NCBI RefSeq assembly: GCF_041956535.1
Contig: NW_027192199.1
Span: forward strand, 248,001-312,000
From: Calcarisporiella thermophila CBS 279.70
Lineage: Eukaryota; Calcarisporiellomycota
Direction: 5' to 3'
DNA: 64,000 nucleotides
Below the pieces are notes generated by a model. The model searched no databases. It had not been told where the DNA came from and saw nothing but the letters and a program-made list of their open reading frames with translations. This document shows positions 23,272 to 35,933 of the stretch, piece by piece. Within the stretch, counting starts at the first letter, position 1. Every line of letters begins with the position of its first letter. A program made the translations under genes and the position numbers.

Positions 23272-25495
23272 CCTCGAAAAACAAAGAAAAAATTCTAACG
23301 TTTGTCCTTTCCAAGGAGATGAGAATGGCAGGAAATATATAATACAAAAAAATAGTGAAACACGAAATAAACATTGGTTTAATATTGCAGCTCTGACCCT
23401 TCCCGCTATCGCAGTAAGCATCAACGCTCATTGGATACATTTCTTTTTGTTGTAAAACATTGTCTCGAATCCTCTGGGATATCGACTTACTGAACCTATA
23501 TGTTCGAACATGATAGAAATGTAATCACGAATGAGAAAATAAGATGAATAATGATTTTTTGGGAAGAGTAACAACATAGCTTGTAAAAAAGGAATTTATC
23601 TTTTAATGGAGAATTACGGTAATGGAAGACTGTGATATTCTCTAGGAAATACACTTTCAAACCGACTTATGTCCCCAACAGTACTTTGGAGGGGGCTGGC
23701 TAGCCGGAGAATCCTGACCTACCCTTGTGAAATTATTTGAATAGACACTGCAGACGAATTCTACAATCAGATTTCTGCATATGAAAGAATACGAATTTGT
23801 AGTTGGGATAATACTTTCTCGAGTATGCCCCTGCCAAGTTGTTTGAAATTGACGAGACGGCTCTCACCAGAATAGACAAAATGTCTTACTTAGGGAGATT
23901 CTGCCCGTTGCCCAGTGCTTGTTTCTCCTTAGTGTGATGAACCTAGGAATAAATGAGGATTGCGGATTATTGCTTAGTGCTGTTGTCTAACCTCAGGGCT
24001 TCGAAAAAAAAAATACTATCTTCGATTTTAATTCTATCCAGAGGCATGTTTCAGAGAAGTGAACAGGCTTTAAGATGGATCATTTCATAGAAACCCGATT
24101 TAACGAAATCTATGAGTTCCACGCCCTCCGATCACTGGATCACTAATAAATTGTTCGCTATATGAGGATACGGGCACATTGGGCAAATTTGGCATTTCTC
24201 ATCCACTCATCCATAGAGTCACTCACAATAACGGACAGATAATGACCACAAGTTCTGCCACCTTGAACCCCACTGTACAATTATCGCCCTGCTGTGTAAT
24301 ACGATCAATCCTAATGACTCAAATTATCAAATTGTAGCTGATCTAGAATTCATTTCGCAACCCAGATGGATGATCATTAGCAACCAGAACAGCGGGACAC
24401 TGTACCTTTCGTCCCAAGAGTGATAAGGGCAAGAAACATTTTATCATACAAGGGAAAATTAATCCTTCCCTATCAGTTTCTTCATAGCTCTTGGGTATTC
24501 TATCTTATCCTATCTTATCGACCTTGAAACAGCGTGATTCAAATACATGTAGCGAATGACTAAAAATAAAATTGCAACCTCTATGTGCCGTATATAGAGA
24601 ACGTCATTATACGTGGGTGCCAAATAGTTTACTCTATGCAGTTTGAAATCTTATTGTGAAAGACACACTGCTATATCTTTTGTGTATCCATGAGCAATTG
24701 CTTAGAGTGATTCCGCCTCCTTGATCAGGCCGCTTATCCCAAGGACAGTTGGGTTGGTCGTTAGATAACACTTAATTCATGAAATTTCATTTAGCAATAA
24801 CACTCATGTGATGTATTTTGGCGGATGGTCCGAGTTCAGGAGATAGTTGAGTTTAAAGAGTGGAGCAACTACTGTAGACCCTTACTCCGGTTTCGGATAT
24901 TAACAGCAGAATTAGAATATAAAGTATAATTCTTTCTCGGAAGGACCCTTCATTGCTAGCTATATGTTCATTTGGTGGAGAGCATCAAAAGGTATGTAGT
25001 AAGCGGATTTATACCTCTTATATTTTTTCTTATACTTCATTATCTGCGAGGAAATGAAATTCCGGATTTTGCACGCTGGACTACATATTAGCTAGAATGG
25101 TCTGAATTTGCACCTCCTTACTCTGGACAAAACTTCAGATCAGAGGTATTTGATATGATTGAGAGACAAGTAAGGTATAGTTTCTCCTTCGTTACGTTCT
25201 TTCTATTAGGCTAGTGTCCTTACATATACGCCTTAGTTTGGCTCTAAGTTTCTCGCCCCGCGTTGTTTACTAGTTACCATAAAAGAATACAATGAAATTA
25301 AAAGGCTAACTTGGCCAATCAAGTCACCAACGGTTTTTCTCTCTTCTTCTCTCATTGTCCGCGTCTGCTTTTTACTCTCCCCATCTTTCTGTTCCATTTT
25401 GGCGAATTGTGTCATCTGCTTCCGAATAATTGGTGTTTTCCTACTTTTCTCTCGTTCACTTTGCGACAATATACAATTCATTTAATCATCAAGTC
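23272..25495. other. Intergenic, 2.2 kb, no gene seen
   Basis: AT-rich stretch between methyltransferase B and the septin gene. No open frame above the noise level has recognisable motifs. No tRNA, tandem array or terminal-repeat element was found. The last 200 bases form the septin promoter/leader, which is T-rich. Confidence 0.5.
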
Positions 25496-27260
25496 ATGGC
25501 CGGTGAGATTAATTTACCTTACACGTTGTAGCTTTGCCAGTAGTTTTTATTATTTTACCTTTCAGTGGAAGATGCCCTCATGCCTGCCGGACAGGAGCAA
25601 AAATTGATTAATGGCAAGGTGAGATTAGCATCTTATGTCATTTTCCCCTTAGCTTGCTCACACTGCTTGGTTGTACATTAGTCTGGAATCAAGGTCTTGC
25701 GCAAGAAACTGCAGGGCTATGTAGGCTTTGCGAATCTCCCCAACCAGGTACACAGGAAATCCGTCAAGAAGGGTTTTCAGTTTACGGTGATGGTAGTTGG
25801 TGAATCGGGGCTTGGAAAATCTACACTCGTCAATACTCTATTCAATGCAAATCTTTATCCGCCGAAGGGTGAAGTTGATCTCTCAGCAGAAATACCCAAG
25901 ACAGTGCAAATTCAGAGCATCTCAGCCGATATTGAAGAGAATGGTGTAAAACTGCGATTAACGGTCGTGGATACACCTGGCTTTGGAGATTTCGTAAACA
26001 ATGAGGACAGGTACTATTGATTACCCCCCTCCTCCCTAAACACGGAACGGTGCCATTCATGCAATTTCTAATTACTATTCTGAATTAGTTGGAAAGCCAT
26101 CCTTGAAAACATTGAATCTCGCTACGATTCCTATCTTGAACAAGAGAACCGTGTAAATCGCCATAAAATTGTTGACAATCGTGTTGCTGCCTGCCTATAC
26201 TTCATTGCTCCAACTGGGCACTCGTAGGTTTTTCCACCTTTTTCTTTTTATCTCTGCCTCAAGGTCTATAAGGCATACTTTCTAACTCCATTCAATTTCA
26301 AAACACCTAGTTTGAAACCTCTGGATATTGAATTTATGAGACGTCTTCATAATCGTGTTAATCTTATCCCCGTAATCGCCAAGAGTGACACTTTAACAGA
26401 GGAAGAAATTGCAGTATTTAAAGAGCGGGTGTGTTGATTAACTCCAATGTACCAGTTTCGAATATGCTCATTTTTTTTTTGCTTTTGAACAAGATCCTTG
26501 CCGACATTGCCTATCATAATATAAACATTTACCGCGCACCCGTATATGAATATGACGACGAAGAAACCATTGTGGAAAATCGCGAAATAATGGTAACAAA
26601 CAAACTTGATTGCTTATCTAATCTCGATTGTATAAACTATTTTTTAATACAGTCCAAGATCCCGTTTGCTGTTGTGGGCAGTAATAAAGAAATTGACCTT
26701 GGGAACGGAGTACGCGTTCGCGGACGTCAGTATCCGTGGGGCATGATTGAAGTTGATAATGAAGAGCACTGCGATTTTGTCAAGCTCAGACAGATGCTTA
26801 TCCGCACTCATATGGAAGAGCTTAAGGTAATAGGAACTTTTACTGCTGTTAATTATTCCACCCTTCACTTAGTGCAACATTATTTTAGGAAAACACTCAC
26901 AACATTCTCTACGAAACCTACCGCAGTGAAAAACTCGCTGCCATGGGCATTCAACAAGATGACCGAGTATTCCGAGAGGTGGCCGACCCCCTCGCCAAAA
27001 TGGAAGAAGAACGTCGTCTGCATGACCAGAAGCTAACGAAAATGGAGTCGGAAATGCGTACAGTGTTCCAGCAGAAGGTACAAGAGAAGGAGGCTAAGCT
27101 GAAGCAAAGCGAAGAGGAACTATACGCACGGCATCGTGAAATGAAGGAGGCGCTTGAAAAACAGCGATACGATCTCGAGGAGAAAAAACGGCGACTCGAA
27201 AGTGGTCGCCCACAAACCCCCGAAAAGAAGAAGAAAGGCTTTGCATTTAGTTCTAAATAA
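25496..27260 (+). CDS. CDC3: Septin, Cdc3/AspB group
   Basis: Eight exons: 25496-25502 (only 7 nt, ATGGCCG), 25566-25618, 25682-26010, 26089-26223, 26311-26428, 26494-26592, 26653-26826 and 26889-27260; 428 residues. The GTPase domain has the P-loop GESGLGKST, switch [13 protein letters not shown] and G4 motif AKSD. The septin unique element [20 protein letters not shown] and [16 protein letters not shown]-type sequence follow. A basic stretch precedes the P-loop ([20 protein letters not shown]). The C-terminus (about 330-415) is a long charged coiled coil ending in a Lys-rich tail. Septins assemble into filaments at division sites and polarised growth zones. The presence of the coiled coil and the N-terminal [12 protein letters not shown] sequence point to the Cdc3 rather than the Cdc10 group. 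Confidence 0.93.
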
Positions 27261-27546
27261 TATGATTTTTTTTTACTTACGTCTCTTGGGGAATAATATC
27301 AGGTTTTACCCAATACTTCATTTAATACTAATTCACTTGTTTTTCATATACCGTCTCATTTATCTTTCATTCCTTTTCAGTGCCTCCTTCTTTCGGTTAT
27401 TACACTTTCAATTATAATAGGATTTGCCAAGCGAGTCGCTCTTTTCTAACCGCGTTTTGCAAATTTTTTTTTTCGCCTTTATTCACAAAAATAAAGTGGA
27501 CAAATTCTTTTTAATCTCGAGAATTGCAAAAACGCTTGCGAATAGT

Positions 27547-28281
27547 TTAAGCCGAAGCAGCAGCTGTCTTCTTAACAGCCTGAGTGCCCTCGCGGAAACC
27601 GTTCTTGAACCGGCGGCTCACATTTCGCAGGTAGCGCATGCGTCCAGTACCGGTAGTCTTTCTCCTCTTAGCCTTTTGGCCCCACTCATCTAGATAGGGA
27701 AGAACAAATTAGACTCATCCGGGTTAAAATGCACACAATGTTGTAATATTTACAGTGACGAAGCTTGGCCGCAGGATAACCGCACTGAGCGCACGTCTTC
27801 TTTTGCTTGTGGAAAGAACGGCGACCGCAGCGGATGCACAGGGTGTGAGACTTGGTGTGTCTCTATTAAGCGTTAAAAAAATTAGTACCATTCAATGGAA
27901 AAATAATGGATCGCCCCGATGATACGTACCTTACCAAAGCTTTGGGTGCCCTTCGTCTATAATATAAAAAGATCAATGTTAGTTTTACGATCGAGAAATT
28001 GGCTCGAAAAAAATGCAATCATCAAAGGCTGATTGTCATAATTCTTCCATCTATTGAGTCATTATATCCATCGTACAACCACCGCATCCAATAATTGGAC
28101 GATCTCTTTTCCTTCCAAACATTGCTAACGTAATGCGATTTCCTCGAATAGTATGTTCCTTATTCCTCCAGCATCCACATCCATACTCCAATCCATTTTG
28201 ACAATATCCAAAAGTATAAAAGAATTCGATAGGCACGACAGTGCATCCAACGGATGGATGCATGCGCAATCTACTTACCAT
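27547..28281 (-). CDS. RPL37: Ribosomal protein eL37
   Basis: Four exons: 28281-28279 (just the ATG, followed by GTAAGT), 27956-27930, 27862-27754 and 27689-27547; 93 residues. The sequence begins [16 protein letters not shown], then a zinc ribbon with Cys19, Cys22, Cys34 and Cys37 (CIRCGRR and CAQCGYP), and continues [20 protein letters not shown] and [15 protein letters not shown], which are diagnostic for eL37. The protein is part of the large cytosolic ribosomal subunit. The 322-nt first intron, right after the start codon, is long for this genome and typical of ribosomal protein genes. The gene converges on the septin gene; the stop codons are 286 bp apart. Confidence 0.97.
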
Positions 28282-29031
28282 GATGAACTTTCAAATGGGG
28301 TACCGAAAAACACAGAAATGAGGAATGGATTAAAGAGGAGGAAACACTGTCGATGGAGTTGCAAGGCAAGTTCAATTGGGCTGTAAACTGCCCGCAACAA
28401 AATACAGGTTAGGTTACTTAACGTCCAATGACCTACGTCACAAAATGCTGGTTGACATTCTAGCCTCTTTTATATTCGAAGGGCTTGGTGCGGTTGAATA
28501 CTGCATTCATGAAAATAAAAAAAATGAAGAAATATAGTTTTCATTCAATTGTAGCAAAATCCATGTCCAACTTATAGAAAAAATGTAGTTTATTAGATCC
28601 CCTTAGGTGTTAAAATTTATATCGCTGGACTCGTGGTTTTTATATTCTCAAATTGACGGGTCATATTTTATTTGTTTAGTAAGGTGCAGAAAGTGCATAG
28701 TAGCTTTAATTAGGCTAATTAAGCAAAAATTATAGGCTGATATCGCAAAAGTAAATAAATAGTAAAGGCTTACGATAGACTACTGTTAACACATACATGA
28801 AATACGAACATATAATATGTGTACTTAAGAGTGCTGTATTAGCTCAGGCCAAATGTCAAATATGATCAGCTTGAAAACACTCCCTAACCCTTGTGGCATA
28901 ATGTAACTGTGGATGCTATATAAATAAGGTTTTTCTTCCTTATAGTGGATGATCGCGAATAGAAAGAAGAAAATATGATCGTTTTTTATTATCAATAAAA
29001 CCAGAACTGTATCGGATAAAGAAAATATCTT
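28282..29031. other. Intergenic between eL37 and the nucleoporin gene
   Basis: About 750 bp, AT-rich, holding the eL37 promoter and the 3' end of the nucleoporin gene. No further gene recognised. Confidence 0.5.
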
Positions 29032-32000
29032 TTAATATTCGAAAAGCTCCTTGATGCGCTGCGTTAAAATCTGAATAAACACCATGCGTGATCGATGCTG
29101 CAGCCCAACAATTTCCTTCGTCTGTAAAAAACGGACCATTAATTCGATTTCTCCATCTCTTTACGAATATAATAGAAAAACAAAAGGTTACCAGCTCTAG
29201 CCCCGCTACTTTCGTTAATACGGGCTTCAATACTCCGCACTCTGTCCGTAACACTTCAAGGTCGGAGGCACTAGGCTCAATTCCACCAGTGCGACGTTCC
29301 CTCATGCTTGTATCGAGTCGAATGTCAGGGCGGTCCGAAGATGATGGCTGATAGCGTGTGAGATAATAGTCAAGATGGCGCCACACAAGAAGCAACGCCA
29401 TTTCGAGGATGTCTACATGTTGAAACCAAATTAAAAATAGAGTGAGGATTTAGTCAATAGTCCAAAAGTCCTTGTTCTATTAAGTGGCACATACGAAGGG
29501 TGGATAATATTTCTCGAGCCTTTCCAGGAATGGACCGCTTTAATATCTTTAGCGCAAGATGTTTACGCTGCATGGTTGTTAATTCATCTACAAACCCGTC
29601 CTCAATTACAGACACAATCTAATAAAACCGTTAGGTCCAAATGTTTGAAAGGGATCAAAGCATAAAAAGTGTGCTCTACTCACCTCATTTACTTCTTCTA
29701 GAGACATCGCACCGATATTGTCTTGTTTAAAAGTTAATTCGTTGTGTTCGTTTATCTGAGTGATGAGCTCGTCAGTGGTGTTGCGCAAAAATACCACCAA
29801 TGTACCAAGAGAGACTCCAGAAATAGATGCTAATGTGTCGCGTCAGAATATAATGTAAGTAAAGAAGTGTGGTATCCATATGAAGAATTAAAAGCACCTG
29901 GTTGTGAAAGAGAGAAAATATCTTTCTCGTGAGCAGCAGCAAGAGAGTAGGAGAATATTGGCTTGAACTCAGGCAGAGCTAGATGGCAGAAAAAAAATTT
30001 AAACATTTGTTTCTCTAATGCTCCCTCTCACTAAAAGAACTTACATCGATCAACACCAGCGTCGGTCATTACTTGAAAGAATCCAAGTAGATTTTTACAA
30101 ATATCTCTTACAATGATGTCAGCGTCTTGCCTAAACAGAGATTTGTTCAGTGAGCGCCCGAGGTATTTTGCGGTTGTCTGTGAGCGGGCGCGCTCTTCTG
30201 CGTTGATAGGGGACAGATTTGCCGACCATTGGTCCGGCTCAAAGAAGCGCGTCAAGTTGGTGAGAAGGGTGAAAAACACACCCAAGCCACCCGCAGTTTT
30301 GCGAGTGAATAGGTCTGGCCGTCCACTGAGGAAGTAGAAGAGAGCGGTGATGAGGCGTATCTCTCGCAGCTGTGCAAGTGTAACTACCGAAGGTTTGTCA
30401 CGGAGGATTGCTGAAAGAACCTCCTGGTGATGGCCAACCCAATTAACTACCTATTATGGTTTGTACGTGTTAGGATCTTGTAACAATTTCAGCCAGAAAC
30501 AGACTGGAAGATAATCTCACCCGATTCACGGCTGCGGAATTGCCCCTTCCCATGGTCGAAAGTAGTGCAACCAGAACTTGCAATGGTGGCTCAAACAAAT
30601 CGTGATATCTCTCAACTGAAGTTGGTATAAAAGTATCAAAGCCTACAGAAATGATCTTAGTTTTGCTTAGGGACAGGGTAGGATCAAATCTACATACCGG
30701 TGTCGCTAACGTCTATCTCCGGCCTCTGATCTAAGAATTGACATTCAGTCAACACCTCTATGAATCCACTGCTTAGCAGTTTTTCTGCTCCATCTTTGCG
30801 CTGTGCGATTCGTAAAAACAGGGACATTTCCGCCCGATAGACGTAGAGAGAGCTCATCATTTCTTTTGCCAAACAAAAAATTTTTAGCATAAAATTGGAA
30901 TAATCGCCAGAATAGCAATGTCTCATTACCAGGATATTCTTTGAGAACCCCCTCAAGGGCCGTGTCGTCTCGTTTTATCATTTCGATAAAGTGCTTGAGA
31001 AAATTACGTCGCACCATATATGTGACGATACGATTCACTTTTTCCCGATGCAACAACAAGCATAAAGCATCTAGCGCAATAAATGCTGTTGTGCGCCATG
31101 CATCACTACCATCGGATGCATCACGACAAATGACCTCTAAAAATCGTTCTCCAGCTCCATTGATCACCGAAACGTTTGCGGCTTCGATCCCTGCGCGCTC
31201 ATCCTTTCCAAATGATGTTTTCTCTTCTGCATTGGCCAGGGCGCTATCATCATATCCACCTGTATAGCGTAAATAATTCAACATTGCAACATATAGGTTC
31301 CCACGGGTTGCAATGGTCGTATGAGGGCGTTGGATGCCTTCCACAATCCCGCGAAAGATTAACTGGAGCCGGTCGTTAGGAATGTCCTCACCCGCATTTT
31401 GAACAGATTGGCGCTCCTGGTCCTCTCTGAGCTTGTACACCAGCCAAGAGAGTACCTGACTCAACTCCTCGGATATTTGGCTAGTGTTATCCGTCTCCGC
31501 CAGGCGTCGTAGGAGTGCACCCACAATATCACAGATAATTGACTCACGCTCCGGTGGCAGTAGCTCGAAGCACTCACTGAAAGCAATGGAGACCACTTGC
31601 TTCCACGCGCGTAAGCAATGCAGCTTCGCGTGGTAGAGCTCACGCTGCCGGTTTTCCGCAACGAAATGCATCAACACGGCCCGCATCTCCTGTTTTACTC
31701 CCGCTCGATTAACGCCAACATTTCCTTGTCGCTCCAATTGATGCTGCGCGGTGCGGAGAAGTGCATAAATCGCCCGTAAGTCATAGACGGAGCAACCACG
31801 CTCATTCATTCGTAAGCACGCATCGAAATTGAGCTTCTGGAAATGATAAGGCTGGAATTCCTCGAGTGCAAATTCATCGTGCCACACAAAGTCGAGCGAG
31901 TCCAGTAGCTCAAGCAGTTTCATTAATGGCTGCTCAAAACGGTTTCCATTTCCACCGACAATGACATCGGCCACCATGATATCCTCGTCCCCTTCGAAAA

Positions 32001-34125
32001 TACTACTGAACAAGAGATCGAGAAGTCTCTGGGTTCGGGACCGTTGACCAGCGGAGGTGGTGATATGGAGCTCAAGCGCCAGGTTCTTAAGGATCCATGC
32101 ACGCTGGTGCAGCTGCGAAAGCACCGCATTGTACTCGGCAGAATAACGTGTGCCATCATAACCAACTATCTCGCCGTTAGCGTAATCTGAGTGGGGAAGA
32201 AGCCGTGCAGGGATCATTTTCATTTGACGATAGAAATAATCCTCGCGAGTGCGGAGATAACGCATAGTGGGCGAGGAGGTATGCTCATCACAGCAGAGCC
32301 GATACATCAACTGATAACAACGCTCTGCAAGCACGGGATGCTCGATCCACAGCGGCACAACCCAACCTTCTCCAGACCCCTCTGCTTCTGTTTCAGCCTC
32401 CGGGTCTGTCCCAGCACGTAGTAAATCCAAGATGACGTGAAGGCAAGAGAGATTCCCGCCCGCAACCGTAGGGTCCTCAATTTCCGTCTTCGTCATGGAG
32501 CGCAGATCGTAGCCCAGCAGATAATGGGACACAGTTGGCGGTACTTTATCTCCTTCAAGATTACGTAACAGAAGCCCCAATATCGCTAACCGCAGAGTAT
32601 TCGTTAGACCGGGCTCCTCGGTTTCTTCTTGTACGCCCTCCAAAATGAGAGGCACTTCTGTACTATCGTCTGCTTTTGATTCCGTCCCGTAGCCGACTTC
32701 AAGCCGTTGCATGAATCCATGGAGTATCGCAATACTGTATTCGGATGATTCAAGAAGCGCTGTGAGTCTGTCAAAACGATCGTTACCAAATTTGGATGTT
32801 CCGACAAAGCTGGTTGAATCAGCTAGCGCTTGCAAAATCTTGACCGACAGCAGGCATATTTCATCGTTAACTCGACATCCCACTAACCGGGCAATGTGTA
32901 CAACAATGTCCTGGCGGTAGATAAGGAGTCGCTCTATTGGGCCTAGCGATGGTGGTAAAACGACCTGAGTGTTAAGAGGGCCTTCAATAATACCCGGTAC
33001 AAGTACGTCCAAGAATATGTTTTGTATCTGAAGAGTACGCCATAGGATGCGAAGACATCGCAAGATGGATTTGATCAATTCTGGGGGCGAGTTCTCGTTC
33101 ACTTTGTCCACCCCGTGCGTGATAATGCGGCAGATTTCCTCAAATACGTTCTGGCCCACCAGCAAACGCTTCATAATCTCAAACCCGGGATGGAGCACCA
33201 GCGCCTCAGTATGGGAGAGGGCTGTTACTCCGAATTGACCGACTGTTGTCTTCTGTGTCTGGTGTTGCTGTTGTTGATCCATTCGTAGTGCTGACAACCC
33301 AACGGCCTCGGCCATTACACCTTCGATCATCATTCCGCTCAAATCGAATGTGATGAGACTCTTTTCGACCAGTTTTAGAGACGCCTCACTAATTTTCCAA
33401 CGTTCCGCGGGGTCCGAATATCCCCTACTCGCTGCCTTTGCGAGCACATGATCAAGGACAAAGTTAATGTAAGGAGTAATACCGGGAATTCTTGTTCCAG
33501 CGCCCAAATTCTCGGGTATGGAGGGTGATACAACTCCTAGGCCCGCTAGCAATGCTACCTTTTTATGTGGTGTATGTATAAGTGCGTTTAACAGCTGTAC
33601 AAAAGATAGCGTCTCGGGATACGTTTCTTTTGCAGACTCTATTTCTTCAAGCTCGAAACAGATACCACCTTCAGCATCCCATCGGGTAGTATGTACAATC
33701 TGCGATTGTTCCAATAAATCCCACACACTACGAGAAATATCATTCCCAACTCCACCATCGGGCCGGCAGAAAGCAGCAATCGCATCTAGAATTGAGGCCT
33801 TGAGTTCGACAGGCACCGCGCAAGTCAAAAGGCGAAAAAGGTTGAAAATGGCATTATATTCGCGGTTTTCGTGTAATGTTGTACGCAGAGAGGGGTTTTC
33901 GGTTACTGCATCCTTGAGCTGTTTAAGATAAGTAATTAAGACATTGACATCTTCCGGGGATATGGTTGGAAGCGTAGATCCGGGAGGAAGGGTGGTTGGT
34001 TGAAGATGATCTACATAGTATTGGAGTGCAGTGAAAAGGTTGGACCATGTCCGCATACTTGGCGCGTTGGTCTGCATGGACTGTGTGAAGCTTAAAATTT
34101 CGTGTGAATGCTGTGAGCGTCTCAT
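29032..34125 (-). CDS. NUP192: Inner-ring nucleoporin NUP192/NUP205 (N-terminal part not found)
   Basis: Nine exons: 34125-30930, 30862-30698, 30642-30521, 30450-30045, 29978-29898, 29829-29684, 29618-29495, 29412-29192 and 29121-29032; 1516 residues with phases intact. Conserved NUP205 family blocks include NLGAGTRIPGITPYINFVLD, SPTMRYLRTREDYFY, HEFALEEFQPYHF, ERFLEVICRDASDGSDAW, QRKDGAEKLLSSGFIEVLTE and LLLVWRHLDYYLTRYQP near the end. The protein is an alpha-solenoid scaffold of the nuclear pore inner ring. Aligned by eye, residue 1 here corresponds to roughly residue 500-550 of animal NUP205, so the N-terminal third is missing. The frame is open slightly upstream of 34125 but then closes, and no N-terminal homologous exon was found up to 35.9 kb. 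The annotated start is therefore provisional. Confidence 0.9.
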
Positions 34126-35824
34126 ATCATTACGCGTGATTATAAAGATTACACGATTAAGGACGATCGTGTTTACCTTCTTCTATTGTCCGACGTTTTT
34201 CTGAATTCGATGTTATAAGCCACCAGCTATGTATTCTAAGGATAGCCTCGGATATTTCTGATAGCTCCTATCAGAATGATCGATTTCATTTCAACACTTG
34301 TGAGAAAAAGTGTCTAAACGCATAGTCTTAATCCCGGGATTGCTTTTTAAATGAGAAAAAGCGAGATTGTGTATACATAGGTGCTTCGGGCGTCAGCACA
34401 TTTGTTTCCTTTTTTCAGGACCAACTCGTGGGTAACTTTTCATCATAACATTGTATTGTTAATTTTATGAAGTGCGCAAAAGCAATTTTATATAGGCTCG
34501 TTTTTTTGATTGAGCATTTTTATAAGTAGCAGTAAGCTTTCCACTCCCCCCAGCTTTTCACGGAACATACTATATCCTAGGAATACTATGAGTGTCGATT
34601 TGTATATTGGTTCAAGTCTCTCCAGGATTCTCGCTTCTGCTATACATTACTAGTGTAGTATATTGATTTAACAATTCTAGTAGAGATATAACCAAAAGTT
34701 CTCTGCGGTTATTTCTGCTTTGCGGAAAATTGTTTGTCGTATGACCTGACACTTTTTTCCTTAGAGGATAAAATTTGCCATATATGTACCTCGGGAGTGA
34801 CTACCAAAAAAGAGAAGCGTGATATAGTAATAAAGTACAGTAATGTAAAACCGGTTTTATATGAAATCCGATGGACCTGAAGAGAGCGAAGAGCATGTTT
34901 GCAAAAAGCGCACGTGAAACATTCAACGATGGTGAGAAAATTGCGAAGTGGCAATAGAAGTATCACGAAATGGTGCTTATTTTGTGTAATTACAACCTGA
35001 AAACGTTGATGAATCTCCCATTACGAGACCTTTACGCATTACCAGGACGGCAAAAGCTACGCCCTTGGTTTTGGGGGCATTTTTAGCAGCGACAGAGTGC
35101 ATCTCACCCTCGGACCATTCTAAGCAAACTACCAGTTTCTGCATTTGGCATCTCTTCAAATCGGATTCGTATTCACCTCAAGCTTCACCGGTGTTCTGCA
35201 TGTGCAGATTCTTTCTAGTTAGAAGCAAATAGGGGCACCCTGCGATTATCGGCGCTCACTGATTCACTGCACCTCAAGGGCGCTCTGAAATCTGCTGGAC
35301 CGTGAGCAACGAAAGGCGAAGAGTATCAAAACGGTAGTACAAAAAAACAAACCAAAGACTTCTGCAAGCACACATGCTTGATCCAGGTCCCGTTGTTCTA
35401 GTAAAAACAACGAGGCATCTGGACGATCCCAACCACAAGTCTATTCTGGCGATAAAATCAATGCCATGATGTGCGTTAATTCTTTGTTCTCTTGAGCGCG
35501 TCTACTCGCACCCACCAGAATTCTATGAAGACAAGTGACCAAATATTGCGCGCATTTTTGTCATTTCAACATCAGGAAAGGGCCTTGGGTCCTGAGGTCG
35601 CTTAGATCTTTCACTCGGTGAAGTTTGGCGTACTCGGGTCAGTTGGACTGTGAGCTACACGCAAGGGATGCGGTGGAAACGCTCTAATGGCCATCGTCCT
35701 TTATTCGAACTGAATACTTCCGAACACGGACCACCTACATGATAAGTGTAATTTTTCTAATATAGTAGTGGGCAAATTCAGGAGGACGTGCCGAAGAGAA
35801 ACTGCTGCGCCGTAAAAGAGAGCT
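34126..35824. other. Intergenic; missing nucleoporin 5' exons could lie here but were not identified
   Basis: About 1.7 kb. On the minus strand a short open segment near 34267-34180 ends in a GT donor. Its phase does not fit any acceptor of the nucleoporin exon, so it was not joined. Two small minus-strand frames (34709-34966 and 34977-35159) have no recognisable homology. The rest is AT-rich spacer. Confidence 0.4.
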
Positions 35825-35832
35825 TATATAAA
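35825..35832 (+). promoter_or_regulatory. TATA box of the Tyr-rich secreted protein gene
   Basis: TATATAAA lies 102-109 bp upstream of the ATG at 35934 and is followed by a CT-rich leader. It is the clearest core-promoter match in the window and suggests a strongly or conditionally expressed gene. Confidence 0.6.
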
Positions 35833-35933
35833 GCCCAGATTCTCTTCTCTTTTCGACCAAATTAAATCACACATTCATTTGAAATACAAAGTTTACACTA
35901 CTCTATCTATATTTCCAACTAGCATTGTTAAAA

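Noticed and set aside
27957-28278. snoRNA inside the long first intron of eL37
   Set aside because: A TTGATGA C-box-like sequence is present, but no correctly spaced D box or terminal stem was found.
34180-34267. Possible upstream exon of the nucleoporin gene on the minus strand (reads ELSEISEAILRIHSWW and ends RRTIEEG before a GT)
   Set aside because: Donor phase 1 finds no phase-1 acceptor near the start of the long exon, there is no convincing upstream start codon, and a 90-nt open stretch is not unusual.
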